The notes: generated by a model from the sequence alone, not told the origin. Positions 7,375 through 16,370 are shown, counted from the stretch's first letter. The stretch: DNA of 64,000 bases from Bacteroidota bacterium (GCA_018266735.1 JAFDZT010000003.1:62001-126000), one strand, 5' to 3'. Translations and numbers: made by a program.

Positions 7375-8089
7375 ACGACACCCCAATGATCGGTGAGAAC
7401 AGCAGGTGGGCGATCTCTTCATACCGATTGACCTGTGCGATGGTCGTGAGTTCGGCGAGCACCGAGAACTCATTCGTGATCATGTAGTGCGTGCCAAGGT
7501 TAAGGATCCCACCCCATCCGTTCTTGTTATCCTCCATGTCGTTCCATCCGAACGCCGGGCCGATGCCTACGTATGGTCGGAAGGATTCCACGGAGGGTAG
7601 CCAGGAGGCAAGGATAAGGGAAGCTCCGCGCCCCTCTAGGTAGTAACTCTCACCGTCCGATCTCCCGCCGGTCCACCCAAATGATGGCACCATAGAGAAG
7701 CGCCACCCTTCCTCCCTACTATCCAATCGAATGTGTGCCGACGCAGAGTATCCCATAGCGACGCCCTCATCATAGGCAGCGTCGGCAGCCCAGAATCTTC
7801 CTTGAAGAGTGAGCCATGAAAAGGGTGCGAAACGAATGGTGCCGCTGCCGCCGATGGAAAGCGCTTGTTGAGCGGCTTCCGGTCGCGTCTGCGGAAAGAA
7901 CCCACCCGCCACTTGCACTTGCCCCTGCATCGATCCCAGTGGTTTACCTGGCAACGTCAACGAAGCATCGTAGACGTTGGAGGTGGAGCAAGAACACAGG
8001 AGTGCGACGCTAAGACGCGCGACGCTAAGACGCGCGACACTCAGGGAACTTCGTGCGACGCTAGAACGCGCGAAGATAGATCGAATCAT
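7364..8089 (-). CDS. Outer-membrane beta-barrel-like lipoprotein (copy 2)
   Basis: A 241-residue paralogue of 5677-6360, colinear from the lipobox LLCSC-STSNVYDASLTLPG to the terminal GVSYVF. Its leader differs: instead of the ordinary hydrophobic ILSKLTIACTCIGLM it carries SVARL repeats encoded by a 15-bp DNA repeat (8001-8073). AGGAGG sits seven bases upstream of ATG 8089. It is coupled to the downstream lipoprotein and its function is unknown. Confidence 0.72.
   Translation of the reverse strand: MIRSIFARSSVARSSLSVARLSVARLSVALLCSCSTSNVYDASLTLPGKPLGSMQGQVQVAGGFFPQTRPEAAQQALSIGGSGTIRFAPFSWLTLQGRFWAADAAYDEGVAMGYSASAHIRLDSREEGWRFSMVPSFGWTGGRSDGESYYLEGRGASLILASWLPSVESFRPYVGIGPAFGWNDMEDNKNGWGGILNLGTHYMITNEFSVLAELTTIAQVNRYEEIAHLLFSPIIGVSYVF
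8001..8073 (-). repeat. 15-bp repeat encoding SVARL units in a signal peptide
   Basis: Units of the type GCGACGCTAAGACGC, with a CGACGCTA core resembling the CTAGTGTCGCAC variant of family B. Read in frame they give SVARL-SVARL-SVAL just before the lipobox of the copy-2 barrel lipoprotein. Confidence 0.75.
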
Positions 8090-8118
8090 GTAACCTCCTC
8101 ATAACACCACAAGATAAG

Positions 8119-8262
8119 TGAAGAGTGACAAGTGACGAGTGACGAGTTACACTCCGTGTCGCACGTTAGTATCGCACTCCAGTGTCGCACTCCAGTGTCG
8201 CACTCCAGTGTCGCACTCCGTGTCGCACTCCGTGTCCCACTCCGTGTCCCACGCCGAAGGCG
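8119..8262. repeat. A array + B array + CGCCGAAGGCG hairpin upstream of the sigma factor
   Basis: Family A heptamers (8119-8150) run directly into family B units (8152-8253), including 13-mers ending TCCA and GTTA. They end in the perfect hairpin ACGCC-GAA-GGCGT (8251-8263). The block occupies the gap between divergent genes and must contain or border both promoters. Confidence 0.8.
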
Positions 8263-8300
8263 TTCTCTCCTGTCCAACGAAGTTTCGTAGTTTCCACGAC

Positions 8301-8849
8301 ATGCCTGAACAAGACATCCTGACCACGCAACGAGTTGAGCGGCTGATCGCCGGCGATCGAAGCGTGATGGCCGAACTGTACGACGCCTATTCGGCGGCGT
8401 TGTTCGGTGTGGTGATGCGCATCGTAAAGGTGCAGGCTGTGGCAGAGGACATTTTGCAGGAGACGTTCATGCGCGTGTGGACGAAGCGCGCCTCCTATGC
8501 GGATGCGAAGGGGACGTTGTTCACGTGGATGTTGAACATCGCACGCAACATGGCCATCGATCATCTTCGGAGCGCTGCCGTTCGGACAACGGAGATCCAA
8601 GATGAGGCGTCGACCGTAGGTATGGAAGAGGTCGGAAGCGATGGTTCCTTGATGATGGAGACCGTCGATCTTGCCTCCTTTGTCGAGCGCCTCCCCAACG
8701 AACAGCAAGAGATCATCGATCTCGTCTTCTTCAAAGGGTTCACGCATCAAGAGATCGCGGACGAGCGCGGAATACCGCTCGGCACCGTGAAGTCGCGACT
8801 GCGGCTGGCCATGAATTCGTTACGCACTATCTATGGGGTCTCGTTGTGA
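8301..8849 (+). CDS. ECF-type RNA polymerase sigma factor
   Basis: A 182-residue sigma-70 family factor of the extracytoplasmic-function type. Sigma region 2 is seen as LYDAYSAALFGVVMRI...AVAEDILQETFMRVW, and region 4 as LPNEQQEIIDLVFFKGFTHQEIADERGIPLGTVKSRL. Such factors direct RNA polymerase to envelope- or stress-response promoters. ATG 8301 begins the conserved domain; further upstream the frame is only family B repeat. The anti-sigma factor gene overlaps the stop (GTGA), the usual arrangement, and the class resembles SigK/RpoE-like factors paired with RskA-type anti-sigmas. Confidence 0.92.
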   Translation: MPEQDILTTQRVERLIAGDRSVMAELYDAYSAALFGVVMRIVKVQAVAEDILQETFMRVWTKRASYADAKGTLFTWMLNIARNMAIDHLRSAAVRTTEIQDEASTVGMEEVGSDGSLMMETVDLASFVERLPNEQQEIIDLVFFKGFTHQEIADERGIPLGTVKSRLRLAMNSLRTIYGVSL

Positions 8850-9646
8850 CGCACGACGAACTTCGACAGTCAGGTCTTCTTGAGCTTTACGTGGCCAATG
8901 CATGTACGGCCGAAGAGCGTCTGATGGTAGAGCGGGCGGCCAAGAGCGATCCACAGATCCAACGCGAACTCGACGAGATCGCTCTCTCCATCGAAGCCTA
9001 TGCGCAGGAGCGCGCCATCGCGCCCCCCGCCGCCCTTCGCACATCATTCCTTGAACACTTCGACAATGCAGTGCCCGTCGAAAAACCGAAGACCGCAGCG
9101 CCGGCCGTAGGACGCATTTCGACGGTCACGTATCTGCGCGCCGCCTCGATCGGCATCATCATTGGTTTGCTGCCCTCGCTGTATCTGTATTACGAGCGTG
9201 CAGACCTTGTTCGCGAGCGCGATGCCGCACAAACGCAGCTCGCCGCAGCACAGGAACGCACGTCGGTGATCGCCCAACGCGCATCGGATCTGAAGACGTC
9301 GTTCGATAAAGTGGTAAGCGAGAACTTCAAGCGCATCACGCTTCCCGCGGTTGCGAAGAACGACGTTGCTTCGGCCACGGTCTTCTGGAATGCGTCGACA
9401 AAAGAAGTGCTCATCGATGCACGCAACCTACCGCATCTCCCCACGGCGAACGATTATCAACTGTGGGCCATTGTTGATGGTGCACCCGTCGACCTCGGCG
9501 TGATCGACATCTCCAATTCAGATGCCGTTCTCCATGCCATGAAGGTGATCGACAGCCCTGCCATGTTCGCCATCACCGTCGAGCCGAAGGGCGGCAGCGT
9601 GTCGCCAACATTGTCGGCGATAAAAGTTGCGGGAAAAGTAGGTTGA
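8846..9646 (+). CDS. RskA-type membrane anti-sigma factor
   Basis: A 266-residue protein with a GTG start inside the sigma stop codon (GTGA). The N-terminal ~90 residues form the helical zinc-less anti-sigma region (LLELYVANACTAEERLMVERAA). One membrane segment follows (~residues 94-113, ASIGIIIGLLPSLYLYY), then a periplasmic coiled coil (AQTQLAAAQERTSVIAQRASDL). The C-terminal RskA domain contains NDYQLWAIVDGAPVDLGVID. It should hold the ECF factor at the membrane until an envelope signal releases it. Confidence 0.88.
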   Translation: MTHDELRQSGLLELYVANACTAEERLMVERAAKSDPQIQRELDEIALSIEAYAQERAIAPPAALRTSFLEHFDNAVPVEKPKTAAPAVGRISTVTYLRAASIGIIIGLLPSLYLYYERADLVRERDAAQTQLAAAQERTSVIAQRASDLKTSFDKVVSENFKRITLPAVAKNDVASATVFWNASTKEVLIDARNLPHLPTANDYQLWAIVDGAPVDLGVIDISNSDAVLHAMKVIDSPAMFAITVEPKGGSVSPTLSAIKVAGKVG

Positions 9647-9659
9647 GTGCAATTCAAAA

Positions 9660-10328
9660 ATGAAGCGACTACTACTACTTTCGGCACTTATCGTCTTCAC
9701 CGGATGTGATTTCAGATCATCCGAAGATTATCATAGGGAAGCGAATGCGTTGGAGGAACAGGAGAAGTTCAGAGAGGCTATCGCACTCCTTGACAAGGCA
9801 ATTGAAAAGAACCAATACAATCTTCGAGCAATGCTTGACAGGGCAGTAGATAGATCGATCGTCAACGACTACAAAGGATCGATCGAGGACTATTCAAAGG
9901 TCATCGAGATAGACCCCAGCAATACCTTGGCATATTTCAATCGCGGGAAGAACAAGATGAGGATCGATGATCTTCAGGGAGCGATCGTAGACTTCAACAA
10001 GGCGATCTCGACAAAAGGTGGAGAGCACGTCTACTTGGAAAAGGTCCCGAACTCGTTCATTGATACAGGGTTTGAGTTTGATGTCAGAATGGAAATGATC
10101 ATGTTCGAACGGGGGACGGCATGGTATACTCTCGACAGTATGAAGTTGGCTTATAACGACTTCAGTGTTGCAATACAGAAGAACTATATGTTGCCCGATA
10201 GCTACTATTGGAGAGGCTTGATCTACCTGCGATTCAACATGAAACAGGAAGCGTGTAACGACTTTAAGGTCGCAAAGAACTTCGGACATCCGGATGCACA
10301 GGTGATGTTGGCTAAGTATTGCGAGTGA
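9660..10328 (+). CDS. TPR lipoprotein
   Basis: A 222-residue lipoprotein: signal peptide with lipobox FTGC (Cys ~16), then four to five tetratricopeptide units (EALEEQEKFREAIALLDKAIEKN, YKGSIEDYSKVIEIDPSNTLAYFNRGKNKM, QGAIVDFNKAI). TPRs mediate protein-protein contacts; location is the inner leaflet of an envelope membrane. Codon use is more AT-rich than its neighbours. It follows the anti-sigma gene by 13 bp and may share its transcript. Confidence 0.75.
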   Translation: MKRLLLLSALIVFTGCDFRSSEDYHREANALEEQEKFREAIALLDKAIEKNQYNLRAMLDRAVDRSIVNDYKGSIEDYSKVIEIDPSNTLAYFNRGKNKMRIDDLQGAIVDFNKAISTKGGEHVYLEKVPNSFIDTGFEFDVRMEMIMFERGTAWYTLDSMKLAYNDFSVAIQKNYMLPDSYYWRGLIYLRFNMKQEACNDFKVAKNFGHPDAQVMLAKYCE

Positions 10329-10350
10329 ATGCATAAGCAGATCTTGATTA

Positions 10351-10425
10351 CAACATTCAATGATTGAATTCTGTATTCTGTATTGTGTATTGGATTCTTG
10401 ATCCTTGATCCTTGATTCCTCTTCC
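10351..10425. repeat. Intergenic family C + D repeats
   Basis: Reverse-strand copies of the C module (TTGAATTCTGTATTCTGTAT...) followed by D units (GATTCTTGATCCTTGATCC). The same modules are translated as NTEYTIQNSI and ESxNxES in the cyclase tails, here without B or A. They lie between the convergent TPR lipoprotein and TonB receptor genes. Confidence 0.8.
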
Positions 10426-10433
10426 CATTTCCC

Positions 10434-12443
10434 TTAGAACCTTCCTTCCACTCCCACCCTTACCGACACCGGCGTTCCCGGCGTGAAGTGGATCTCTGAG
10501 ACACTTGAAGTTTCGCCTTGAAGTCTGCTGGTGGTATCGAATTGTGCTTCGCGCCACGAGGCGTTGAGGAGGTTCTCGCATTGCAGTGTGATGGTGAGCA
10601 TCGACGTGAGCGGGGCTTTGAACGTAGCGTCGAGGAGTGTGTAGCCGGATGCGATGACGGTGTTCGTCTCGTTGGCCGGACGGGATCCGATGTGACGGAG
10701 TCGGAGCGATGCGGTCCAGGCGTCGACGGCAACGGATGCAAAGGAGGTGAGCGTGAAGGAAGGGGCAAGGGCGATACGGTCTTCTCCGACAGGTACATCC
10801 AGAAGTCTGCCACGTGAGAGGGTGGCGTTGGCACCAAGCGTGAGCCACGACGTAGGCTGGAGGCGCCCTTCGAGGTCGATGCCGAGGCGACGTGAGCGAC
10901 CGGCCTCTTCGGTGGTGCCTTCGTCGCCGACCCAAATGAATTCCCGCTCGAGATCAAGGAGCCACGCCGCCACGGAGAACGTGGTCGAGCCCTCTGTCCA
11001 CCGCGCTCCAAGCTCTGCACCAAGTGCGCGCGGAATGGTGGTCCCTCGAGGTGCCATCACCGCCACGCGCGCATCGTTCGAATGAAAGCCGAGACCGGTG
11101 TTGACGAAGAGCGTTGTGTTGTCGTCCGCTGTATACGTGACGGTGGCCTTGGGAGAGACGACCACGGCACGCGTGGATGCGGTAGAGGTGGCGTCGACGG
11201 ATGCCGTACGATCGGTCACCGCGAAGTCGAAGTGGTCGGCACGCAGACCGAACACCATACGGGTGCGGTGGATGTCGATGGACTGCTCGACAAAGAGGGC
11301 GAGATCGGTCTGCGCAATGGTGGCATCGCGAGTGGTCGACAGGCGTGTGCGCGCCTGATCGTGATACAGTGCAGCATGAATGTCGTCGTGTCGTGCACTC
11401 ACACCGAGCTGCGTGGTGAGGCCAGCAGAGCCGACGAAGAAGGTGTGCGACCGTGTTGCCGCGATGGAGTACACCCGTCGATCGTCCGTTTGCTCGATCA
11501 TGTCGCCATGCACAGGATCGTTCGCATAGAACGTGAAGTTGCTGAAGAGCTGAAAGCGATAGTCGACATATGACGCTTGCACATGGAGAGGGTTGTTGCC
11601 GTGATCATCGAGTGAGAGCATGAGCGTGGTGCGCGACGTATTGCCGCCTTCATTCGGATCGATACTGCCAAAGGGCGAGATCAGGCCATCGGACACAGCG
11701 CGTTCAGGGATCTGTCCGCTGGCATTCCACGCTGACGTGAAGTGCATCGCCGATGCGGTGACGGAAAGCGTGGATGTGAGCGGTGTGTACGATCGCGCAA
11801 TAAGATTCATGCGCTTGAATTGTTGCGGCGCATCGAAGTAGCCTTGCATCGACGTGTACTCCCCGCCGCCATACAGCCGTGTGGTACCTAGTGTTGTATG
11901 CGTAAGGCCGAGGCCGCGGAGTAGACCGAACATGCCGCCTTCGATCTTGACGATGTTCTGCGTCAGCGTATCCGCCGTACGCAACGTGATGGCTCCGGCC
12001 GTGGTGAGGTCACCGTATTGCGCTGCGTATGGACCTTTGATCACGTCGATGCGCTCGACCAATTCAGGGATCACAAAGTGCAGATCGGCATAGCCCTGTC
12101 CGTGTCCATGCGAGACCATGTTCACCGGTGCGCCATCAACGCTGAGGTTCACATCTGTGCCATGATCTGCATCGAAGCCACGCAGAAAGATCTGCTCTGC
12201 CTTGCCGCCTCCCGCATGCTGTGCGATCACCACACCGGGCACAATGCGTAAGAGGTCTTGCGTTGATGTGCGCGGCAGAAGCTCGAGATCGCGTGCGCGA
12301 AAGGTCTCGTCGGATGCGGCGGTGACGACGCGACTTGCTTCGACAACAACGGCCTTGGCAGCCACAACGGTGGTGTCTTGCGCATGCAGACGTCCGACAA
12401 GACAAGCAAGACACAATGCAATTCCACCACACCATCGTTTCAT
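10434..12443 (-). CDS. TonB-dependent outer-membrane receptor
   Basis: A 669-residue protein with signal peptide (CLACLVGRLHAQ). The plug domain shows LLPRTSTQDLLRIVPGVVIAQHAGGGKAEQIFLRGFD, VDGAPVNMVS and VIKGPYAAQYGDLTTAGAI, followed by a long beta-barrel region ending in VRVGVEGRF. Such receptors import metal chelates or other scarce nutrients with TonB energy; the substrate cannot be told from sequence. The start overlaps the stop of the TPR lipoprotein gene (ATGA), placing it last in the DUF4331-TPR-receptor operon. Confidence 0.9.
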   Translation of the reverse strand: MKRWCGGIALCLACLVGRLHAQDTTVVAAKAVVVEASRVVTAASDETFRARDLELLPRTSTQDLLRIVPGVVIAQHAGGGKAEQIFLRGFDADHGTDVNLSVDGAPVNMVSHGHGQGYADLHFVIPELVERIDVIKGPYAAQYGDLTTAGAITLRTADTLTQNIVKIEGGMFGLLRGLGLTHTTLGTTRLYGGGEYTSMQGYFDAPQQFKRMNLIARSYTPLTSTLSVTASAMHFTSAWNASGQIPERAVSDGLISPFGSIDPNEGGNTSRTTLMLSLDDHGNNPLHVQASYVDYRFQLFSNFTFYANDPVHGDMIEQTDDRRVYSIAATRSHTFFVGSAGLTTQLGVSARHDDIHAALYHDQARTRLSTTRDATIAQTDLALFVEQSIDIHRTRMVFGLRADHFDFAVTDRTASVDATSTASTRAVVVSPKATVTYTADDNTTLFVNTGLGFHSNDARVAVMAPRGTTIPRALGAELGARWTEGSTTFSVAAWLLDLEREFIWVGDEGTTEEAGRSRRLGIDLEGRLQPTSWLTLGANATLSRGRLLDVPVGEDRIALAPSFTLTSFASVAVDAWTASLRLRHIGSRPANETNTVIASGYTLLDATFKAPLTSMLTITLQCENLLNASWREAQFDTTSRLQGETSSVSEIHFTPGTPVSVRVGVEGRF

Positions 12444-13543
12444 CGCTGTCCTCCACGTACACGTTGGACCATGGCCAATGCCTGCTGTGCGGTCTTGTTC
12501 TTTGGTCGCGTTGCGTACTCTTGTTCGGCATGACGTCGTGCATCGTCGAGCTTGTAGCCGTGGCGTGCATAGATCATGGCGCGCTCGGCATCGTTCTTAT
12601 GTCCGGCGGCCTCGTCTTCATCGAGCATGCGCTCGATCTCTGCAAGCAACGCCATCTCTTCTGCCTTGTTCCCTTGATCGGCCGCGATCCCGGCCTTCTC
12701 CTCCATGAACGAGACCTCGGGGATCATGGCGATGGCTGTGTCGAGCAATGCACGTGCGGCGTCGTAGTTGTGCGAGGCTCTGCGAAGGCGGGCGAGGCCG
12801 GCAAGGGCAAAGGGATAGTTGTAGCGCTCAAGGCGTGCGAGCTGGAACTGTTCCTCTGCTTCGGCATGCTTGCCCATGGCAAAGAGCAAGGAGCCATACG
12901 TCGTGCGTGTCCATGCGGCGTCGTCCGTGCCCGGCATACCGGCTTGGACGGCCATCTTCATGGCTTCGAGTGCGCCGAGCGTGTCGCCGTGGATCTCGCG
13001 CAAATGCGAAACGCGTGCATAGGATTCAAGTCCGGGACGGATCGACATCATTTTGTCCGCCGCACGAATGGCCTGATCATAATAGCCAAGCTCCACGTTC
13101 GCATCGACGAGCATGCCGTACACGGGAGCCGCATTGGGTGCGCGCGTGATGAGGTCGGTGGCAAGGGCACGCGCCTCGGCGAAGTGATGCAACGAAAGCA
13201 GTACCGATGTCTTGAGCATCAAGAGCTCTTCGTCGTGCGCATGCTGCATCAGACCATGATCAATGGCATTCAACGCAACAGGATAGTAGTAGGGATGCTC
13301 GCCCGTGATGCGTGCCTCGGTCATGTAGATCGTTGCAAGAGCAGCGTACGCTTTCACATCGGACGGACGCTCTTTGAGCATGGCAACGGCGGCCGCGTAC
13401 TTCCGTTGTTGCGCACGAAAGTCCTGTTCGTACAGTCCGCTCTTGCGCGCATGCAGTGGTGCCGGCGTATACGTGTCGACAAACGGTAGCTTCGAACATC
13501 CGATGGATGCAATGGCAACGAATGAGAGAAGAAGGAACTTCAT
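12440..13543 (-). CDS. TPR lipoprotein of the receptor operon
   Basis: A 367-residue lipoprotein with lipobox ASIGCSKLPF. It has several TPR-like helical pairs (VKAYAALATIYMTEAR, GYYDQAIRAADKMMSIRP, GKHAEAEEQFQLARLERY, YDAARALLDTAIAMIPE). It is coupled to the TonB receptor by an ATGA overlap and follows the DUF4331 gene by 77 bp. Probably a periplasmic scaffold partner of the receptor or of the DUF4331 protein (inference). Confidence 0.82.
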   Translation of the reverse strand: MKFLLLSFVAIASIGCSKLPFVDTYTPAPLHARKSGLYEQDFRAQQRKYAAAVAMLKERPSDVKAYAALATIYMTEARITGEHPYYYPVALNAIDHGLMQHAHDEELLMLKTSVLLSLHHFAEARALATDLITRAPNAAPVYGMLVDANVELGYYDQAIRAADKMMSIRPGLESYARVSHLREIHGDTLGALEAMKMAVQAGMPGTDDAAWTRTTYGSLLFAMGKHAEAEEQFQLARLERYNYPFALAGLARLRRASHNYDAARALLDTAIAMIPEVSFMEEKAGIAADQGNKAEEMALLAEIERMLDEDEAAGHKNDAERAMIYARHGYKLDDARRHAEQEYATRPKNKTAQQALAMVQRVRGGQR

Positions 13544-13568
13544 GATGATCTTTCAGATAGTGATAGCT

Positions 13569-13600
13569 CCCTCCCGCCACGAAGGGGTACGGGCGGGAAG
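13569..13600 (-). promoter_or_regulatory. GC-rich hairpin between operon genes
   Basis: TCCCGCC (13572-13578) pairs with GGCGGGA (13592-13598) across a 13-base loop, in the 77-bp gap between the DUF4331 and TPR genes. No T-run follows on the reverse strand, so it looks more like an mRNA processing or attenuation element than a full terminator. Confidence 0.35.
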
Positions 13601-13620
13601 GACCGATCAGCAGTGAAAGG

Positions 13621-15681
13621 TCAGTGCTGAAGAACGAGTCGTGTAGAGGCTGTCGGACGTCCGTTCAACTCAAGCGAGGCCAGATAGGCGCCACTGGGCA
13701 GACCGTTTGCCGACCATGTTGCGGAGTGATCTCCGGGTGCAACGGCATCGTTGAACGCCGTGGCAACGAGCGATCCGTTCATGTCGAAGATCTTCACCGT
13801 TACACGTCCGCTCTCTGCGGAATGGAAGCGCAATTGTGTGGAGGTCGTGAACGGATTTGGTGCGTTGGAACCAAGGAAGAAGGCCGATGGTGCGGCAAGG
13901 CCCATGGGATCTTCGTCCGTGCGGACCTTGATCCCTACCGTCGTTCCGCCTTGTGCATTGTAGCCGCGATGCGCTTCGGCCATGTAGGGGAAGGACATGG
14001 TGAAGGGCTTGTCGTTCTTGTCGGGACCTGCGTTGTAGGAGAGTACCTTCACAAGGTTCGCCGTCACCGGAGATCCGCCCGGTGTGTAGTCGTCGTACCA
14101 CAGACCGATCGCAGCAAGTACCACACCGGATACGGCTTGCAGTTCAATGGTGGTCACGTCATCTTCAAGGCGACGTCCGTTCGGGAAGCCATCCATATTC
14201 GGGATCCACTGCATGTCTGTTGTTGCATTGAACCGCGGATCGGTAAGACCGAGCACGGCGCACTGCACAAGGCCAAGTGTGGAGAAGTCCTTGCTATCGC
14301 GCGGCGTCACCGGTGTTGCCATGTTCAAGCGCAACATGTCGCCCAGCGCCGGCAGGAAGTTGTTGATGAGTGGCTTGCCGGCTGCAAGCGGATTTCCGTT
14401 CTTGCCTGTGGCAAGTTGGTAGGGAGGCAGGTTGGGAACGCCTGTGTAGAAGATCGGCAAGAGATCGACCGAACGTGGCGACTTCGATTGAAGCAGGATC
14501 TTGCCAAAGGCATTCGTATCAAGTGCTGTTCCGGCGCCGCCATTAGTGGCGAGCAGACCGTACAATCCGTCGGCTCCATTGCGGAAGTCGTACGCGCCAA
14601 GCGACGATGTTTGAATGCGCAGGTCGGCCAGTGCCGGCACAGCGCCGCCGAACTTACTATCGTCCATGTACAGAGCGAGCTCCGGATTCACGAAGTACTT
14701 CGCATAGGAGAGTTCGCGTTCGGTATCGTACGGAGTGCCGGCATTCCAACGATCCTTATCACCCACGGGGATCACAGCTTCGTTCGTGAGCGGCATTCCG
14801 ATGCGCGAGATCTGCACCCATTCGCCGGACACGTCGGGCTTCATTCCGTCGGTGCGAAGTGTGGTGATCTTCGGACGTGATGCCGAGGCCCACACGCCGA
14901 TGACGAAGTCGCCATCCATGATGTTCTTGGCTTGGGCAACGGACTTCCCGTTCTTCTGCAATGTCGAGATCGGGATCTTCAGGGCGATCGTATGACAGTT
15001 GAATCCTGCCACGGCATCGCGCGCCTTGTCGGCGCCCGTACCATCGCGCTTGCGTGTTTGACCAAGGTCGAAGACGCCACCGAGATCCACGAAGAACGGA
15101 TCATCGACCGGACCGCAGAAGACCGTCTCTCCGGTGGTGGCCGTGGTGATGGCCTCGTTCACGAGTTGCGCATACGGCTTGTTCAAGCCTGCTGCGCCTT
15201 CGATGGAGCGAGGTCCGATGTTTGGCGGTGGCACCGCGCCCTTTGTCACGATCGTCGAAAAGGTCTTGCCTCCGTCCGTGGAGCGCTCGCACATGTACGA
15301 GGTCTTCAGATTCTCTTTGCCAAGGCGGATGTTGAAGAAGGTCGAGGGGTCTTCGTTCATCTTGGTGAACGTGAACCGATACGTCACTTCATCGCCTGGC
15401 TTGGACGCGTCGTTGTCGACGTGGATCTCATAGCGTACATTCTCACCGAACGACGCATAGTTCGGTCCACCCTCCGGCAACTCGAACGGAATGTAGTTGG
15501 CAATGATGGCCACCGAGTTCGTATCGTCCGGACAGCGGAACGCATACAGATCGGTGTTGTCGGCAAGGGGATCATTGCTGATCAGCGGCGCCTCACGGTG
15601 CGACGACGCATAGATCACAATGCTCAGCAGGGCTGCGGTTGCAATGCCTGCAAGCGGTTTGGCAACGTTCTTCAACGTCAT
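13621..15681 (-). CDS. DUF4331 secreted protein with T9SS sorting domain
   Basis: A 686-residue protein: signal peptide (AGIATAALLSIVIYAS), then the DUF4331 hallmark SSHREAPLISNDPLADNTDLYAF and the long DUF4331 body (VRYEIHVDNDASKPGDEVTYRF, SIEGAAGLNKPYA). The C-terminus is a type IX secretion sorting domain (APNPFTTSTQLRF, VTVKIFDMNGSLV, LPSGAYLASLE). The protein is thus exported across the outer membrane and probably surface-bound. ATG 15681 starts the signal peptide; codons upstream are leader. It is first in an operon with a TPR lipoprotein and a TonB receptor. DUF4331 function is not established. Confidence 0.88.
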   Translation of the reverse strand: MTLKNVAKPLAGIATAALLSIVIYASSHREAPLISNDPLADNTDLYAFRCPDDTNSVAIIANYIPFELPEGGPNYASFGENVRYEIHVDNDASKPGDEVTYRFTFTKMNEDPSTFFNIRLGKENLKTSYMCERSTDGGKTFSTIVTKGAVPPPNIGPRSIEGAAGLNKPYAQLVNEAITTATTGETVFCGPVDDPFFVDLGGVFDLGQTRKRDGTGADKARDAVAGFNCHTIALKIPISTLQKNGKSVAQAKNIMDGDFVIGVWASASRPKITTLRTDGMKPDVSGEWVQISRIGMPLTNEAVIPVGDKDRWNAGTPYDTERELSYAKYFVNPELALYMDDSKFGGAVPALADLRIQTSSLGAYDFRNGADGLYGLLATNGGAGTALDTNAFGKILLQSKSPRSVDLLPIFYTGVPNLPPYQLATGKNGNPLAAGKPLINNFLPALGDMLRLNMATPVTPRDSKDFSTLGLVQCAVLGLTDPRFNATTDMQWIPNMDGFPNGRRLEDDVTTIELQAVSGVVLAAIGLWYDDYTPGGSPVTANLVKVLSYNAGPDKNDKPFTMSFPYMAEAHRGYNAQGGTTVGIKVRTDEDPMGLAAPSAFFLGSNAPNPFTTSTQLRFHSAESGRVTVKIFDMNGSLVATAFNDAVAPGDHSATWSANGLPSGAYLASLELNGRPTASTRLVLQH

Positions 15682-15776
15682 GGAAGACCTCGAATAGGTG
15701 ATGAATGAATGCACATTTGTGCGGTTCAGGCATACCTACGAGGCAAGCGAGATCTTGGATCACAAAAACGTGACAG

Positions 15777-15831
15777 TTGCCCGGCAGCTGCCGGGCAACT
15801 GCCGGGCAACTGCCGGGCAACTGCCGGGAGG
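15777..15831. repeat. Palindrome plus 11-bp direct repeats (CTGCCGGGCAA)
   Basis: A perfect 22-bp palindrome at 15777-15798 (half site TTGCCCGGCAG) runs into three exact CTGCCGGGCAA repeats and a fourth partial one ending 15831. It lies upstream of the DUF4331 operon and just past the end of the DUF4199 gene. Each repeat re-creates the right half of the palindrome, so the block could be a multi-site operator or a folded terminator. Confidence 0.75.
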
Positions 15832-15842
15832 GAAGGAGGCGG

Positions 15843-16370
15843 TTAGGTGTTCTTCTTCTTCATTCGACTCTCAACGAACGCTCCACCCAACGCCACCACC
15901 AATCCAATGGGGAAGATCTCGCCCGTTGTCAAAGCAATGCGATAGAGCGGGTTCTTATAGTTAACCACCATTTCCTTGGCGGATGCTGTGGCCTCGAGGA
16001 TCTCGGTCGCACTGGCGCCGCTTGCGCGCAGGTCGGCGAGTTCGTGTGCAGTGTACTTTTCGATGAAGTCCTGCATCGTGGTGGCCATGGTGATCTCCCA
16101 ACTGATGATCCATGCCGCAGTAGCGAAGAGCGAGATCATAAGGCCGACGAACAAGGCCTGACGGAAGGCGATCTGCTTCGTGGGTTGTTGAAGTCGGGCG
16201 GCCCGCATGCCAACGTAGACCATGGAGAAGGCTAGGATCATGGAGGCGAACCCCGCGATCATCATGGAGTCGTAGTTGTTGTGATCGCCCACGATCTGTC
16301 GGAACACGTATCCGGTACCCAACAGGATGGCGGCAGAGATCACGCCGTAGCGAAGAATGATGGACTTCAT
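15843..16370 (-). CDS. DUF4199 membrane protein
   Basis: A 175-residue protein with four predicted membrane helices and the DUF4199 pattern: MIAGFASMILAFSMVYVGMRAARL, QIAFRQALFVGLMISLFATAAWIISWEI, a cytoplasmic helical stretch, and a last helix IFPIGLVVALGGAFVESRMKKK. The family is typical of Bacteroidota and of unknown function. ATG 16370 (MKSIILRYG) begins the first helix. Confidence 0.8.
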   Translation of the reverse strand: MKSIILRYGVISAAILLGTGYVFRQIVGDHNNYDSMMIAGFASMILAFSMVYVGMRAARLQQPTKQIAFRQALFVGLMISLFATAAWIISWEITMATTMQDFIEKYTAHELADLRASGASATEILEATASAKEMVVNYKNPLYRIALTTGEIFPIGLVVALGGAFVESRMKKKNT

